Assembly (NCBI GenBank): GCA_013286235.1
Contig: JABDGE010000001.1
Coordinates: forward strand, 23,683-87,682
Origin: Bacteroidota bacterium
GTDB taxonomy: Bacteria > Bacteroidota > Bacteroidia > Sphingobacteriales > Sphingobacteriaceae
Reading direction: 5' to 3'
Length of the DNA stretch: 64,000 nt
Below are positions 33,741-44,410 of this stretch, in pieces. The notes beneath the pieces are model-generated. The model saw only the letters and a program-made list of their open reading frames with translations. It was not told where the DNA came from and did no database searches. The translations under genes were made by a program, and so were the position numbers. Numbering within the stretch: position 1 is the first letter of the stretch; the number at the start of each line of letters is the position of its first letter.

Positions 33741-36014
33741 TTACAATTTACCCGACCTGTCCGGGGCCACAGTTGAGATATAATTAAAACTCTGCGACTG
33801 ATCACCGATCATCACTTTAAATTCACCGGGTTCGGTAACGGTTTTACTCAGGTCATTTACAAAAGCAATGTCTTTGGTTGTAATTTTAAAGGTAACTGTT
33901 TTAGTTTCGCCAGCTTTCAGGTCTACCTTGTCGTATGCACGCAGGCGTTTAAAATCCGGCGCTATACTGGCATATTCCTCCTGTGTGTACATCAATACCG
34001 ACTCTTTACCATCGCGTGCCCCGGAATTTTTCACATCAACGGTAACCGTAATGGTTTCGCCGTCTTTCAGGTCGGGCTGACTTAAGTGCAGGTTGCTGTA
34101 GCTGAAAGTAGTATAGCTCAAGCCTGTGCCAAATTCATAAAGCGGATTATAGCCATGTTTATCGTCGGAATTGCCGTTCTCCAGGTTCTTGCGGTAATAA
34201 TTCACCAAAGCATTGGCGTACCGGGGGTAGGTCACGGGCAGTTTTCCAGATGGGTTTACATTTCCAAATAGTATATCAGCAATGGCGTCCCCTCCTTCGT
34301 TACCCGACAGATAGGCCATCAATGTGGCTGATGAATGGCTTTCGGCCTCAGTGACGATACGAGGTCTTCCCTCCGCTAAAACAAGGATGATGGGCTTACC
34401 CGTGGCGGCCAGCTCAAGCGCCAGCTCGGTTTGTGCCCATGGCAGGTTGAGGTCATCGATATTGCCCACATTCTCGGTATAGGAGAGCTCACCCAAACAC
34501 AATACAATGGCATCGGCGCTTTTAGCGGCTTTCACCGCATCGTTTACATTTTGCAGGCTGTCATAAGTAGCGCCGGGCTGGTAGGTAACATTATCCTTCC
34601 CTATTTCTATTTGGATGGCCTTCAGGATGGTATTCTTGTTCGCGGCAAAACTATCGGATTGTTCCCCTTGCCAGGTATAGCTCCAGCCGCCGTCAAGGGC
34701 GCGCATGGTATTTGCGGTTGGGCCGGTTACCAGCACTTTCATAGTTTTTTTTAGCGGAAGCACGTTATTGTTATTTTTTAGCAGCGTTATGGATTCAGTA
34801 GCAGCCTGCAGGCTCACTTTCCTAAACTCCTCCGATCCGAATTTAGGGTAGTCATCGGGGTTTCCCACGGGATGGTCGAACAAGCCCAACTCATATTTAA
34901 CTTTCAATATGCGATGAACCGCCTGGTTAATACGTGCCATTGGCACTTTTCCTTCGTTTACCAACTCGATAAGATAGTTATAGAAGCTGTATTCGTAGGG
35001 AACCATGCTCATATCCACACCGGCGTTTACAGCGATCATAACCGCATCTTTTTGGGTTGCGGCAATATGGTGGCGATCATGCAGATACTCTATATCCCGC
35101 CAGTCGCTTACCACAACGCCTTCAAAATGAAGCTCTCCGCGCAAAACATCGGTGAGCATGTAATGACTTGCATGTAAAGGCACACCGTTGATCTCGCCCG
35201 AATTGACCATCAGGGTCTTCGCTCCTTCTTTAACCGCTTCAATAAAAGGAGGCAGGAAATATTCGCGCATGTAGCGGTCGGGTATCCAGGCCGGCGTGCG
35301 GTCTTTGCCATCTAATGGGTCGCCATAGCCAAGGTAATGCTTCATGCAAGCAGCCACATGGTACTTGTCGCCCACATCGCTGCCCTGGTAGCCGTGAATG
35401 ATGGATGCGCCCATGGTCTTCACCAGGTAAGGATCTTCGCCGAATGTTTCATAGATGCGCGGCCACAGCGGCATTTTGCCCAAATCCAAAACCGGCGAAT
35501 AATTCCAGGGGATACAGCTGGCCCGGGTTTCGTAGGCTGTGATAGTACCCGCTTTATAGGCCAGCAAGCGGTTAAAAGTAGCTGCCATCCCAATCTCCTG
35601 AGGAAACAGCGTACTGCCAACGGTATAGGTTACGCCGTGTATAGCATCAATTCCATATATCACCGGGATCTTAAGGCGGTCTTGGGCAGCTTCCGCTTGT
35701 ATGGCGGATATCACCTCGTACCAGTGCTTACGGTCGTAGGCATGGCCGCTCACGTTTAAGATAGAACCGACGTGGTATTTCAGGATGGCTTCTTTGATCT
35801 TGTCGGCATCGATCTGGTGAACACCGTTGGTCGTGGTAGAAACAACGTCAGAGGTGACTTCGGTCATTTGGCCCACTTTTTCCTCGAGGGTCATTTTTGC
35901 GATGAGCGAATCTACCTTTTGGTCTAATGCACTGGCGGGTTTAGTACCCTGTGCCGATGCGGACAATGCGCCCAAGGACGCGAGCACAATTAGGCTGAAT
36001 AAATTTTTGATCAT
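33741..36014 (-). CDS. bglX: glycoside hydrolase family 3 (beta-glucosidase, BglX-like)
   Basis: 757 aa with signal peptide; VVSDWRDIEYL; KHYLGYG; GH3 C-terminal Fn3-like domain. Confidence 0.9.
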   Translation of the reverse strand: MIKNLFSLIVLASLGALSASAQGTKPASALDQKVDSLIAKMTLEEKVGQMTEVTSDVVSTTTNGVHQIDADKIKEAILKYHVGSILNVSGHAYDRKHWYEVISAIQAEAAQDRLKIPVIYGIDAIHGVTYTVGSTLFPQEIGMAATFNRLLAYKAGTITAYETRASCIPWNYSPVLDLGKMPLWPRIYETFGEDPYLVKTMGASIIHGYQGSDVGDKYHVAACMKHYLGYGDPLDGKDRTPAWIPDRYMREYFLPPFIEAVKEGAKTLMVNSGEINGVPLHASHYMLTDVLRGELHFEGVVVSDWRDIEYLHDRHHIAATQKDAVMIAVNAGVDMSMVPYEYSFYNYLIELVNEGKVPMARINQAVHRILKVKYELGLFDHPVGNPDDYPKFGSEEFRKVSLQAATESITLLKNNNNVLPLKKTMKVLVTGPTANTMRALDGGWSYTWQGEQSDSFAANKNTILKAIQIEIGKDNVTYQPGATYDSLQNVNDAVKAAKSADAIVLCLGELSYTENVGNIDDLNLPWAQTELALELAATGKPIILVLAEGRPRIVTEAESHSSATLMAYLSGNEGGDAIADILFGNVNPSGKLPVTYPRYANALVNYYRKNLENGNSDDKHGYNPLYEFGTGLSYTTFSYSNLHLSQPDLKDGETITVTVDVKNSGARDGKESVLMYTQEEYASIAPDFKRLRAYDKVDLKAGETKTVTFKITTKDIAFVNDLSKTVTEPGEFKVMIGDQSQSFNYISTVAPDRSGKL

Positions 36015-36062
36015 GACAATTTGGTATACAGGTTGAGTTTTATTTGGTAATGCTATTTATAA

Positions 36063-36080
36063 ATTCTCATCAATGAGAAT
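36063..36080. promoter_or_regulatory. inverted repeat upstream of the GH3 gene
   Basis: ATTCTCAT-CA-ATGAGAAT. Confidence 0.4.
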
Positions 36081-36228
36081 ATTTTTTTATCAATTTATTT
36101 TTTTTTAAATGCCTTTAACTTAATCTTTTATACCGGCTTCTCCATGGATTTAAACTATTCTTTTCGCAACCCGGTAGAAGCGTCTTCCGGACTTTCCGAC
36201 TTCCGGACTTTCGGACTTCCCGACTAAT

Positions 36229-38025
36229 TTACAATTTTAATTTGTCCTGCAAAGCCTCCATCGCATTTGCAAGGTAAGCCAGCGGCGCGTTCCAGTTAAT
36301 GGCGATCTCGTTAACCGCGTAAGCCCGTTCATTGTCGATATAAGCCTCATCAGGAACAGTGGACGGTACCTTTACATGATCCTGCATGCCGGGATTCGGT
36401 CCGCCGACTAACAGCCCCGGAACAGGATCATCAACACCATCTGATGCCGATGGACGGTGATGCGGGTGCATGGGCGTTTTACTGCCATAACCCGTTACAT
36501 AGGAATAGCCTGTGCCATTGCGACCCAACAAATAATCGAGGTTATCAAGCGCATAGTCAAGATAACGGGTATCATTGGTTAACTTATAAGCCTGCACCAG
36601 AGCTACCCCCTCGTTGGCTGCCACGGAATTACTTCCCCAATTAAAATTCCGCGCTGATTTATCCATTACCGTTTTATAGGCCGTTTCATGAGCGCCGCTT
36701 ACCAGGCTATCGGCAAAAGAGACCAATCGTTTTTTCAATTCGGGTACCTGCGGCGGGCACTTGCTACCCAGTAAATCGCAATTTTTTATGAGGGTGTAAT
36801 AACCCAAAAGCCGCACCTGGCTCCAGGTGGGCAATGGCATCAAACCATCCGGAATGAGGTTTACGGCATTTAGATATTTTGCATCCGTGGTGGTTACGTA
36901 CAATTCCGAGGCTGCCCAAATGAACTCGTCGTCAAATCTCCGGTCGCCATAATCGCCGGTGGTTACTTTGGGGCTGAATTGCCGGTTCATGGTCGTTTGG
37001 TTGTAAACCACCTTTGGATTTTGCTGGGCCCAACTCCAGGCCTGTTCAGCCGCGTTTAAACAGGAGTCGGCTAAACCGGGAACCTCGGTCGGAAATTTGC
37101 GGAATATCCGCGATGCCTGCGCCATCACCGCAGCGAAGTCCAGCGTTGCAGCAGTCCCTTTTTGAACGACGTAACGGAGGGAGTCGGCCTTGTCAGGCAT
37201 TTCAAATTTATCGAAGGCTGCGTTTGTCAGTTTATGATAAACCCCGCCATCATTCGGATCCTGCATGGTAAGCATCCAGCGCAGGTTCCATAAAACCTCG
37301 TTCAAGATGTCGGGAATGTGGTTCCCGCTTTCGGGAATGTTCAGTTTTACGGTTTTCATATAAGCCGGAAAATCCTCGTACAAGGAAAGCAAAGTACTGG
37401 TGCTGATGCCGCTGTTGACGATGTATTTGTTATAGTCGCCCGCGTCATACCAGCCACGGGGCGATGAAATGACAGTTCCCGCCGGCCTTTTGCCGCTTGC
37501 CGCCGAAGGATGCACCAGCACCGCCGTATCCGGATGTCCCTCTGCTCTATGCCATTTACCGGCATATTTTTCATCAAGCGCTGTAGAGGCGCGCATAAAG
37601 TAATAAGCTTTGATGGAAGCATCTGCCACTGGCCGCAAAACAGCTTTTTTTATTTCAAACGGCCAGGAATCGCCCAGGCCCGGAACATGAACCAGGTATT
37701 TGCCCGATTTACTGTAAGCGGAAAATTCTGCTATCTGCGTGTAATTGCCTGAGAAAGCAGGCTTAGACGATCTTTTGAGTGTACCTGTAAATACGATATG
37801 ATGGCTTAAGGTTTCGAGGTAAAACACACTGTCACGGCCTTCAACAACGATAGCAATCTTGGGCGCGGCCGGATAAAAGCCTGATTGGTTGAGGCGGATA
37901 GCGGGCGAACCCGGGGCTTGAGCATAAACACATTGCCCCGCTGTCAACGCCGCCGCCAATCCAAAAACAAGTTTTAATAACCTGCGAAAGACAATTTTGG
38001 AACAAATAAGTTGAAGATTAAACAT
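36229..38025 (-). CDS. glycoside hydrolase family 9 (cellulase/endoglucanase-like) with N-terminal Ig-like domain
   Basis: PAIRLNQSGFYPAAPKIAIVV; GWYDAGDYNKYIVNSG; HPHHRPSASDG; DNERAYAVNEIAINWNAPLAYL; start refined to MFNLQLICSK. Confidence 0.9.
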   Translation of the reverse strand: MFNLQLICSKIVFRRLLKLVFGLAAALTAGQCVYAQAPGSPAIRLNQSGFYPAAPKIAIVVEGRDSVFYLETLSHHIVFTGTLKRSSKPAFSGNYTQIAEFSAYSKSGKYLVHVPGLGDSWPFEIKKAVLRPVADASIKAYYFMRASTALDEKYAGKWHRAEGHPDTAVLVHPSAASGKRPAGTVISSPRGWYDAGDYNKYIVNSGISTSTLLSLYEDFPAYMKTVKLNIPESGNHIPDILNEVLWNLRWMLTMQDPNDGGVYHKLTNAAFDKFEMPDKADSLRYVVQKGTAATLDFAAVMAQASRIFRKFPTEVPGLADSCLNAAEQAWSWAQQNPKVVYNQTTMNRQFSPKVTTGDYGDRRFDDEFIWAASELYVTTTDAKYLNAVNLIPDGLMPLPTWSQVRLLGYYTLIKNCDLLGSKCPPQVPELKKRLVSFADSLVSGAHETAYKTVMDKSARNFNWGSNSVAANEGVALVQAYKLTNDTRYLDYALDNLDYLLGRNGTGYSYVTGYGSKTPMHPHHRPSASDGVDDPVPGLLVGGPNPGMQDHVKVPSTVPDEAYIDNERAYAVNEIAINWNAPLAYLANAMEALQDKLKL

Positions 38026-38293
38026 TTCAGACAGAAAACCTGCTGATAAAGATAGGTGTAAGTTATACAATAAGCATAATACTAATTTGACGTACGGAGG
38101 CGGAATTGTAATACTTTATAAACAGTGTTTGCTTTGGCCAATCACTCTTATATTCAAAGGCAAAATAAAAGTGGCAGGAGTAACCTCGCCGCTTTTATTT
38201 TATTAAAAGTGTAAAATAAGGACCTGATGTTTTGGCTAAAATAACTGGTCGGGACCAATCTATTTTTTAACCGCTGAGCTAAAGAAAAACACT

Positions 38294-38315
38294 CCTCCCC
38301 TAAATTTAGGGGAGG
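38294..38315. repeat. 22-bp perfect palindrome of the dispersed CCCCTAAA/TTTAGGGG family
   Basis: CCTCCCCTAAATTTAGGGGAGG followed by TTGGGAGGGG. Confidence 0.6.
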
Positions 38316-38393
38316 TTGGGAGGGGTAAAGGGACAGATGCCTGTGCTCACCCGTTAAATTTGGCGCACTTAAGTTATATGGAATAGTCCACAA

Positions 38394-40085
38394 CTACCAG
38401 AAAAAAGTATACAACGCCGTTAAGATAACAGCAATAATTATAGCTCCAATCGCGAAGCCCCTGTTGGTTTTAAACATATTCACATCTACCTCTAAACCGT
38501 TCGTGCGCAAACCTTTCGCGTTTTCAATCATCGATATCACGTACATGCCAACAATACAAATGATAAATACAAAGCCCATTCTATCTAAAAAAGGAATTTC
38601 ATATACGCCATCGGCATTTAGTTTTGAAAAACCAAAGGGCTGCAAAAAGGAAAGGTTTGTCCAATACGGCAAAAACTTGAACACAATAGCGAATGCCAGG
38701 CCGCCTATGGTTGCGAATAATGCGGCATTTGAAGTTGCCTTTTTCCAAAAGAAACCTAAAATGAACATGGCAAATATACCCGGCGAAACAAAACCTGTGT
38801 ACTCCTGTATGTACTGGAAGCCTTGTTTGCCTTCGCCCATCAACATATCGCCAATAACAAACGACAATAAAACGCCTAATACCATTGCCACCACCACTGC
38901 TATTTTACCGGTATTCACCAGGTTCTTTTCCGAAGCTTTGGAATTGATGGCCTTTTTATAAATATCCAGCGTAAATATAGTGGCTATACTATTTGCTTTA
39001 CCTGCTAAAGACGCCACGATGGCCGCGGTTAACGCTGCAAATGAAAGCCCTTTCAGGTAATTTGGCAATAGGTTAAGGATGGAAGGATAGGCCTTATTGA
39101 CATCTAAAACCCCTTTTGAGCTTAACATTTCACGGTGAAACATTCCCTTTTGATAAAGAACGTAAGCCGCTATACCTGGCAGAACTACAATTACCGGCAT
39201 CAGTAACTTCAGGAAAGCTGCGAAAAGGATACCCGACCTGGCTGTTTTAAGATCGGCCCCAAGAGCCCTTTGGGTAATATATTGATTACAGCCCCAATAA
39301 TTTAAATTGGTGATCCACATACCGCCAATAAGTACCGAAATGCCCGGCAGATCAAGGTAATTGGGGTTACCCTTTTTGAATATCATCTGGAAGTGGTCGC
39401 TGGCATCTGTCCGCAATAATTTAAAACCGTTCCAAAGGCCGGTTGTACCGGACTTCTCGCTTATCAAATGTAATGCAATATAGGTAGCAGCCAGTCCGCC
39501 CAATACAAGAAAGAATACTTGTACAACATCGGTATAACCGATCACCTTCATACCGCCCAAAGTGATAATGATAGCAATAACAGCTAATAAAGTAATAACT
39601 AATTTAAGGTCTAACCCGGAAATGCCTGCTATTGCAACCCCGCCTAAATAGAGTATCGACATTAAGTTCACAACAATATAAAGCATCAGCCAGAATATTG
39701 CCATAATCATGGCTACCGTGCCATTATACCGCTGATGGAGAAACTGCGGCATAGTGGCTATTTTGTTTTTGAGGTAAACCGGGATAAAAAATACAGCTAC
39801 GATAACAAGCGTCGCGGCGGCCATCCATTCGTAAGTACTAATGGCAAGCCCCATCTTAAACCCCGAACCGCTCATGCCCACCATCTGCTCGGCTGAGATA
39901 TTCGAAGCTATTAAAGATGCGCCTATTGCCCACCATGTTAACGACCCTTCAGCTAAAAAATAACCTTTGGAGGTACCGTCACTTTTATTTTTACGTTGAT
40001 ATACCCACCAGCCGTAAAGAGACACTACTGCAAAATAGAAAAGAAATACGGCCCAGTCGGCGCCAGAGAGGGTTTTTAAGCTCAT
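38394..40085 (-). CDS. sodium:solute symporter (SSS/SGLT family)
   Basis: 563 aa, ~14 TM; YFLAEGSLTWWAIGASLIASNISAEQMVGMSGSGF. Confidence 0.93.
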   Translation of the reverse strand: MSLKTLSGADWAVFLFYFAVVSLYGWWVYQRKNKSDGTSKGYFLAEGSLTWWAIGASLIASNISAEQMVGMSGSGFKMGLAISTYEWMAAATLVIVAVFFIPVYLKNKIATMPQFLHQRYNGTVAMIMAIFWLMLYIVVNLMSILYLGGVAIAGISGLDLKLVITLLAVIAIIITLGGMKVIGYTDVVQVFFLVLGGLAATYIALHLISEKSGTTGLWNGFKLLRTDASDHFQMIFKKGNPNYLDLPGISVLIGGMWITNLNYWGCNQYITQRALGADLKTARSGILFAAFLKLLMPVIVVLPGIAAYVLYQKGMFHREMLSSKGVLDVNKAYPSILNLLPNYLKGLSFAALTAAIVASLAGKANSIATIFTLDIYKKAINSKASEKNLVNTGKIAVVVAMVLGVLLSFVIGDMLMGEGKQGFQYIQEYTGFVSPGIFAMFILGFFWKKATSNAALFATIGGLAFAIVFKFLPYWTNLSFLQPFGFSKLNADGVYEIPFLDRMGFVFIICIVGMYVISMIENAKGLRTNGLEVDVNMFKTNRGFAIGAIIIAVILTALYTFFW

Positions 40086-40438
40086 TTTTGGGTGTGTGTT
40101 TTGACTTAAATTGTTGGTTTGACAATTATAAAATATATAAATCGGTTTTTCAAATTTATGCGCGGCTATTCAGGACGTAATGTTCAACTATCAAAAGTTT
40201 TACCGAACGGGACTGAAAAGCAAAAAACAGGAAACTGCCTATTTTGAAATAACTGGCCGGAACGAATGTAAATGTTTTTGGCGAAAAGAGAAGAAAAAAG
40301 AAAAGGGGCCAGGATAAACCCATTAAAAATAACCCCTCGTTAAATTTTTAGTCAAAAGGGGCCGGAGTCTTACATATCGTTGTCGTCGTCTGCAAACAGG
40401 CGACTACAGCGGTAAGCAAAGTCAAAAGCGATTTTTTT

Positions 40439-40501
40439 GGCTCCAGCGGAGCCCCCTGTTTATAGAAAAAAAACAGAAAAGTTTAGGGCTCCAGCGGAGC
40501 C
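40439..40501. repeat. two copies of GGCTCCAGCGGAGCC stem
   Basis: Copies at 40439-40453 and 40487-40501. Confidence 0.6.
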
Positions 40502-40839
40502 TCCTATAAGCGGACTATTTTGATCCAGGTTATGTAGTGGAAATTTTATGCTTCGGTTCAAACAAAGGAGACACAAAATATTGCGTCTCCGGGCATTTTT
40601 TTGCAGAAACATTGCTTCCTTAGCATCGGAAGCAATGCTTCGTTTTACGAATGCGAATCAAGACGCAAATAGCAGAAACAGTCTGTCCATCTTGTCCGTT
40701 TTTTTCTTAACTCTTGGTTCTCGGGTTCTTGAACCTTGACTTTCCTCGGCCGTTCCCTTTTTATCCCAACCGTTTTCCTACTACTGCTACTGCCACTGCA
40801 ACTGCCACTTTCTCCCTGACTCTTGATTCTTACTCGTAA

Positions 40840-41340
40840 TTAATGGTGGTGGTGGCCGTCCGCGCCGTGAGCGTGCCCGTGCGATAACTCCTCCGGTGTT
40901 GCCGGCCGTACGTTCAAAATATTTCCTTTAAAATGCAGCGCCTGGCCGGCCATAGGGTGATTCAAATCGACAATAATACCATCTTCTGCGACAGAAACTA
41001 CCTGCCCCTGGAAACGGTTGCCATGGTTGTCCTGCAAGGGCAATACGGTACCGATCTCCGGCTTGTCCTGGCCGTTAAACATGTCTATCGGCAGGTTGGC
41101 AACTGCCTCGTCATCGTATTCGCCGTAAGCATCTTCGGCTGACAAATGAAAATCGTAGCTGTCGCCGGTTGAAAGGCCGCTCAAATTTTCTTCGAATTTC
41201 GGCAGCATCTGGTCTGCCCCGTATAAAAAGGTAAGCGGCTGTTCTTCTGTGGCGCTTTCTTCCAATACTTCTGTACCGTTTTCGTCATTCACATACAGAT
41301 CGTATGTTACCGATACTACGTGCTTTGGTTTGATTTCCAT
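40840..41340 (-). CDS. slyD: SlyD-like FKBP-type peptidyl-prolyl isomerase
   Basis: LTFLYGADQMLPKFEENLSGLSTGD; C-terminal His-rich tail HGHAHGADGHHHH. Confidence 0.9.
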   Translation of the reverse strand: MEIKPKHVVSVTYDLYVNDENGTEVLEESATEEQPLTFLYGADQMLPKFEENLSGLSTGDSYDFHLSAEDAYGEYDDEAVANLPIDMFNGQDKPEIGTVLPLQDNHGNRFQGQVVSVAEDGIIVDLNHPMAGQALHFKGNILNVRPATPEELSHGHAHGADGHHHH

Positions 41341-41438
41341 ACTTGTTCTTTTGTTGACCTGGAACGTTGTGTATTGTTAGGCGATCGCGCTGGCCTGAAA
41401 CTAACCAGCGAAATTGACCTCCCCTATCCATCAGCGTT

Positions 41439-43445
41439 TCAAGCGGTTATTTGTTTTAATGCATCATTTACCGTCGAAACAGGTAAACCACAGGTTTTGT
41501 TGCGACAAACAAAAATCTGTGTTTCAATGCCAAACTTTTGCTGCAGCAAAGGTAAAATTCCTGCTGTACCTCCAAGCATTATTTTATTGGGTATGTAATT
41601 TTTTTCCATTTCGCGGCGCCGCTCTTCAAAATGCGGGCCGGTAATGGCTACTTCATAAGTGCCCGCCACTTCTTCGAGCAATAACATGATCCAATTGGAA
41701 TAAGATGATGGATACCGTGCTATATGCGGCATTATATTCCTTAAAAGTTGCGCCGAAATGGCCAGGTACGGCTCCTCATCAAACAGTAAACCTAATTTTT
41801 TCAGGTTTCGGGCCATTACTGAATTTGAGGATGGGATGACGCCATCCATTACCTCCGACTTCCTGGCTATCAGGTGGGCGTCATCGCTCGCGGCAAAATA
41901 AAAAATACCGTTTTCGTCGTCATGATAATGGCTGATCGCGATATCCGTTAGCTGTTTGGCGCGCAAAAGCCAGGTTTCGTTAAAAGTAACTTCATACAGC
42001 GCTATGAAGGCGTCCGCTATATTGGCGTAGTCATCCAGGAAGGCCGGGGCTGGTTCACCTTTTTCGGTGGCTGGCGTTCTCGTTATGCGTCCATTGGCAG
42101 TAACAAAGTTATCCCAGGTAAACCCGGCATTTTTTAACGCCATATCGAGAAGCGCTGCATTATGAAACGCCCGGTAGGCATCGCACAGCCCTTTCAGCAT
42201 TAAGCCGTTCCAGGAGGCGAGCATCTTGTTATCCAGGCCCGGGCGCACGCGCTGCGAACGGTATTGAAAAACCTTATCCCGGCAGACTTCGATCTTTGCT
42301 AACAACTCATCCACCGGCAGGCCCAGTTTTGCCGCCAACTCCGCGTCATTCAGTTTCCTAAACAGCACATTCGAGCTTTCTTCTTCCCAGTTCCCGTCAT
42401 CAGTAATGTTATAGTAAATGCAGAACACTTCAGCATCATCACCAAGCACCTGCTCCACTTCAGATTTTGTGAAAATATAAAATTTACCTTCCTTACCCTC
42501 GCTGTCGGCATCGAGCGCGGAGTAAAAACCAAAACCGGGAGAAGTCAGTTCACGCTGTACAAAGCTGACAATCTCAGCTGTGGTCTTTTCATAAAGGGGA
42601 TCCTCTTGCCACGTGTAAGCTTCTGCATAAAGCGTGAGCAGCTGCGCATTGTCGTACAGCATCTTTTCAAAATGTGGCACATGCCAGCGTTCGTCCACCG
42701 AATACCGGGCAAAGCCGCCACCGATATGATCATAAATGCCTCCGTAGGCCATCTTTTGCAGCGTAACTTTTACCTGTGCTGCTATGCTCTCATCGCGGAA
42801 CAAATGAGCATACCGCATCAGGCATTGCCAGTTGTTCGCCATGGGAAACTTGGGTGCATAGCCGAGGCCGCCGCCTGTTTTATCAAAGTATTTTCTCCAG
42901 TTTTCTATAACCGGACTCAAATCATCCGGCGAATATTCCGGTTGTACAGCGACAAAATCAACCGTTTCGTAATTTTTTATACCGTCAGTAAGCCGGTTTG
43001 CGTATTCTTTCGCTTCATCCGGCTTGTTTTTGAAAAAATCATTCAAATTAAACAGCAGCGCCACCCAATCATTTTTCTTAAAATAGGTGCCCCCATAAAT
43101 TGGTCGCTGGTCGGGCAGGCAAATACAGTTGAGGGGCCACCCTCCCCTGCCGGTCATCAGTTGTACGGCGCTCATGTACACCTGGTCAACGTCGGGGCGT
43201 TCCTCGCGGTCGACTTTGATGCATACAAAATATTCGTTCATCACAGCCGCCACCTTTTCGTCTTCAAAACTCTCATGCTCCATCACGTGGCACCAATGGC
43301 AGGCCGAATAACCGATGCTGACCAGTATCAGTTTATCTTCGTCTTTTGCCCTTTGCAGGGCTTCCGGTCCCCATGGATACCAATCAACCGGGTTGTTGGC
43401 ATGTTGCAGCAAGTAGGGCGAGGTAGAATTAGCGAGACGATTCAT
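41439..43445 (-). CDS. thioredoxin domain-containing protein (DUF255/YyaL family)
   Basis: [42 protein letters not shown]. Confidence 0.95.
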   Translation of the reverse strand: MNRLANSTSPYLLQHANNPVDWYPWGPEALQRAKDEDKLILVSIGYSACHWCHVMEHESFEDEKVAAVMNEYFVCIKVDREERPDVDQVYMSAVQLMTGRGGWPLNCICLPDQRPIYGGTYFKKNDWVALLFNLNDFFKNKPDEAKEYANRLTDGIKNYETVDFVAVQPEYSPDDLSPVIENWRKYFDKTGGGLGYAPKFPMANNWQCLMRYAHLFRDESIAAQVKVTLQKMAYGGIYDHIGGGFARYSVDERWHVPHFEKMLYDNAQLLTLYAEAYTWQEDPLYEKTTAEIVSFVQRELTSPGFGFYSALDADSEGKEGKFYIFTKSEVEQVLGDDAEVFCIYYNITDDGNWEEESSNVLFRKLNDAELAAKLGLPVDELLAKIEVCRDKVFQYRSQRVRPGLDNKMLASWNGLMLKGLCDAYRAFHNAALLDMALKNAGFTWDNFVTANGRITRTPATEKGEPAPAFLDDYANIADAFIALYEVTFNETWLLRAKQLTDIAISHYHDDENGIFYFAASDDAHLIARKSEVMDGVIPSSNSVMARNLKKLGLLFDEEPYLAISAQLLRNIMPHIARYPSSYSNWIMLLLEEVAGTYEVAITGPHFEERRREMEKNYIPNKIMLGGTAGILPLLQQKFGIETQIFVCRNKTCGLPVSTVNDALKQITA

Positions 43446-43599
43446 CGGAAAATGTATTAAAGGTTAAAGTGCAATATTAAGTACACTTTAAAAAATATCT
43501 ATTGCAGGTTAGGGGTGTTTAAATGTGGGATTTAATCAACAAGAATGGGATAAGAAAAACTTTGATTTACTCCCCTGCATAAGAGTAGTCTACGGTTAA

Positions 43600-43857
43600 T
43601 TAATAATGTCCTTTAAGAGAGTAAACATTAATGATATTGTCAGTGACGCTGTAAACAATCCGATGTTCGTAATTTATACGCCGCGACCATTTTCCGGTAA
43701 GTTCATACCTTAAAGGTTCTGGCTTACCTATACCTTCAAAAGGATGTTTTTTCATATCTGAAAAAAGTTCCTGTATCTTTTTTTGAATAGCCTTATTACC
43801 CGATTTTTGCCAGTAAACCAAATCCTCCTTGGCATCTTTGTACAATTCTATTTCCAC
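43600..43857 (-). CDS. Txe/YoeB family toxin
   Basis: YWQKSGNKAIQKKIQELF...GKPEPLRYELTGKWSRRINYEHRIVYSV...KGHY. Confidence 0.93.
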   Translation of the reverse strand: MEIELYKDAKEDLVYWQKSGNKAIQKKIQELFSDMKKHPFEGIGKPEPLRYELTGKWSRRINYEHRIVYSVTDNIINVYSLKGHY

Positions 43858-44051
43858 AGGTTTTCAACATCTACGCGAAGACCCTTTTCGCCATCGTTTT
43901 TTGCCTTTTCTCCGGCTAATATCTTGGCCACGAATGCCGGATCATAAGGGGAGTTTTTGTCTGTTTCAAAAGTAACTTTCAATGCCTTGGCAACAGCTTT
44001 TAGTGCAGCTAATTGCTCTTTGTTTTGCGGGTGCATTATCACTGTTTCCAT
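43848..44051 (-). CDS. antitoxin of the YoeB-type toxin
   Basis: Overlaps toxin start by 10 nt; 67 aa, METVIMHPQNKEQLAALKAVAKAL...DVENLWK. Confidence 0.8.
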   Translation of the reverse strand: METVIMHPQNKEQLAALKAVAKALKVTFETDKNSPYDPAFVAKILAGEKAKNDGEKGLRVDVENLWK

Positions 44052-44410
44052 ACTACAAAAATATAAATTAGTTCTATGAATGGCTTTTTATTTACAATTA
44101 TTCTGCTTCCGGCAGATGTATACAAGACATTTTGATTCATCGGTTGACTCTTTCTTGGCTCTTGGTTCTTGGCTCTTGACTCTTTGTTCCTCCTGCTCCT
44201 GCTACTGCCACTTCCTTCTTGGCTCTTAACTCCCACCTTTCGCCTTTCACATCTTCTCCCTGGCTCTTGATTCTCATAACCTCATCCATTTACTTTATTT
44301 CCGCACGTTTGTATCATCCTGTATACAAATTATCAAATTCGTAATTTATTTGGTTAATTTGCCGCGCCGTAATTAAACGGCATCATTATCAGGATACAAA
44401 ACAAATCAAT

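Noticed and set aside
42606-43460. 284-aa plus-strand ORF
   Set aside because: Lies antisense to the strongly supported thioredoxin-domain gene (41439-43445); no recognisable domain.
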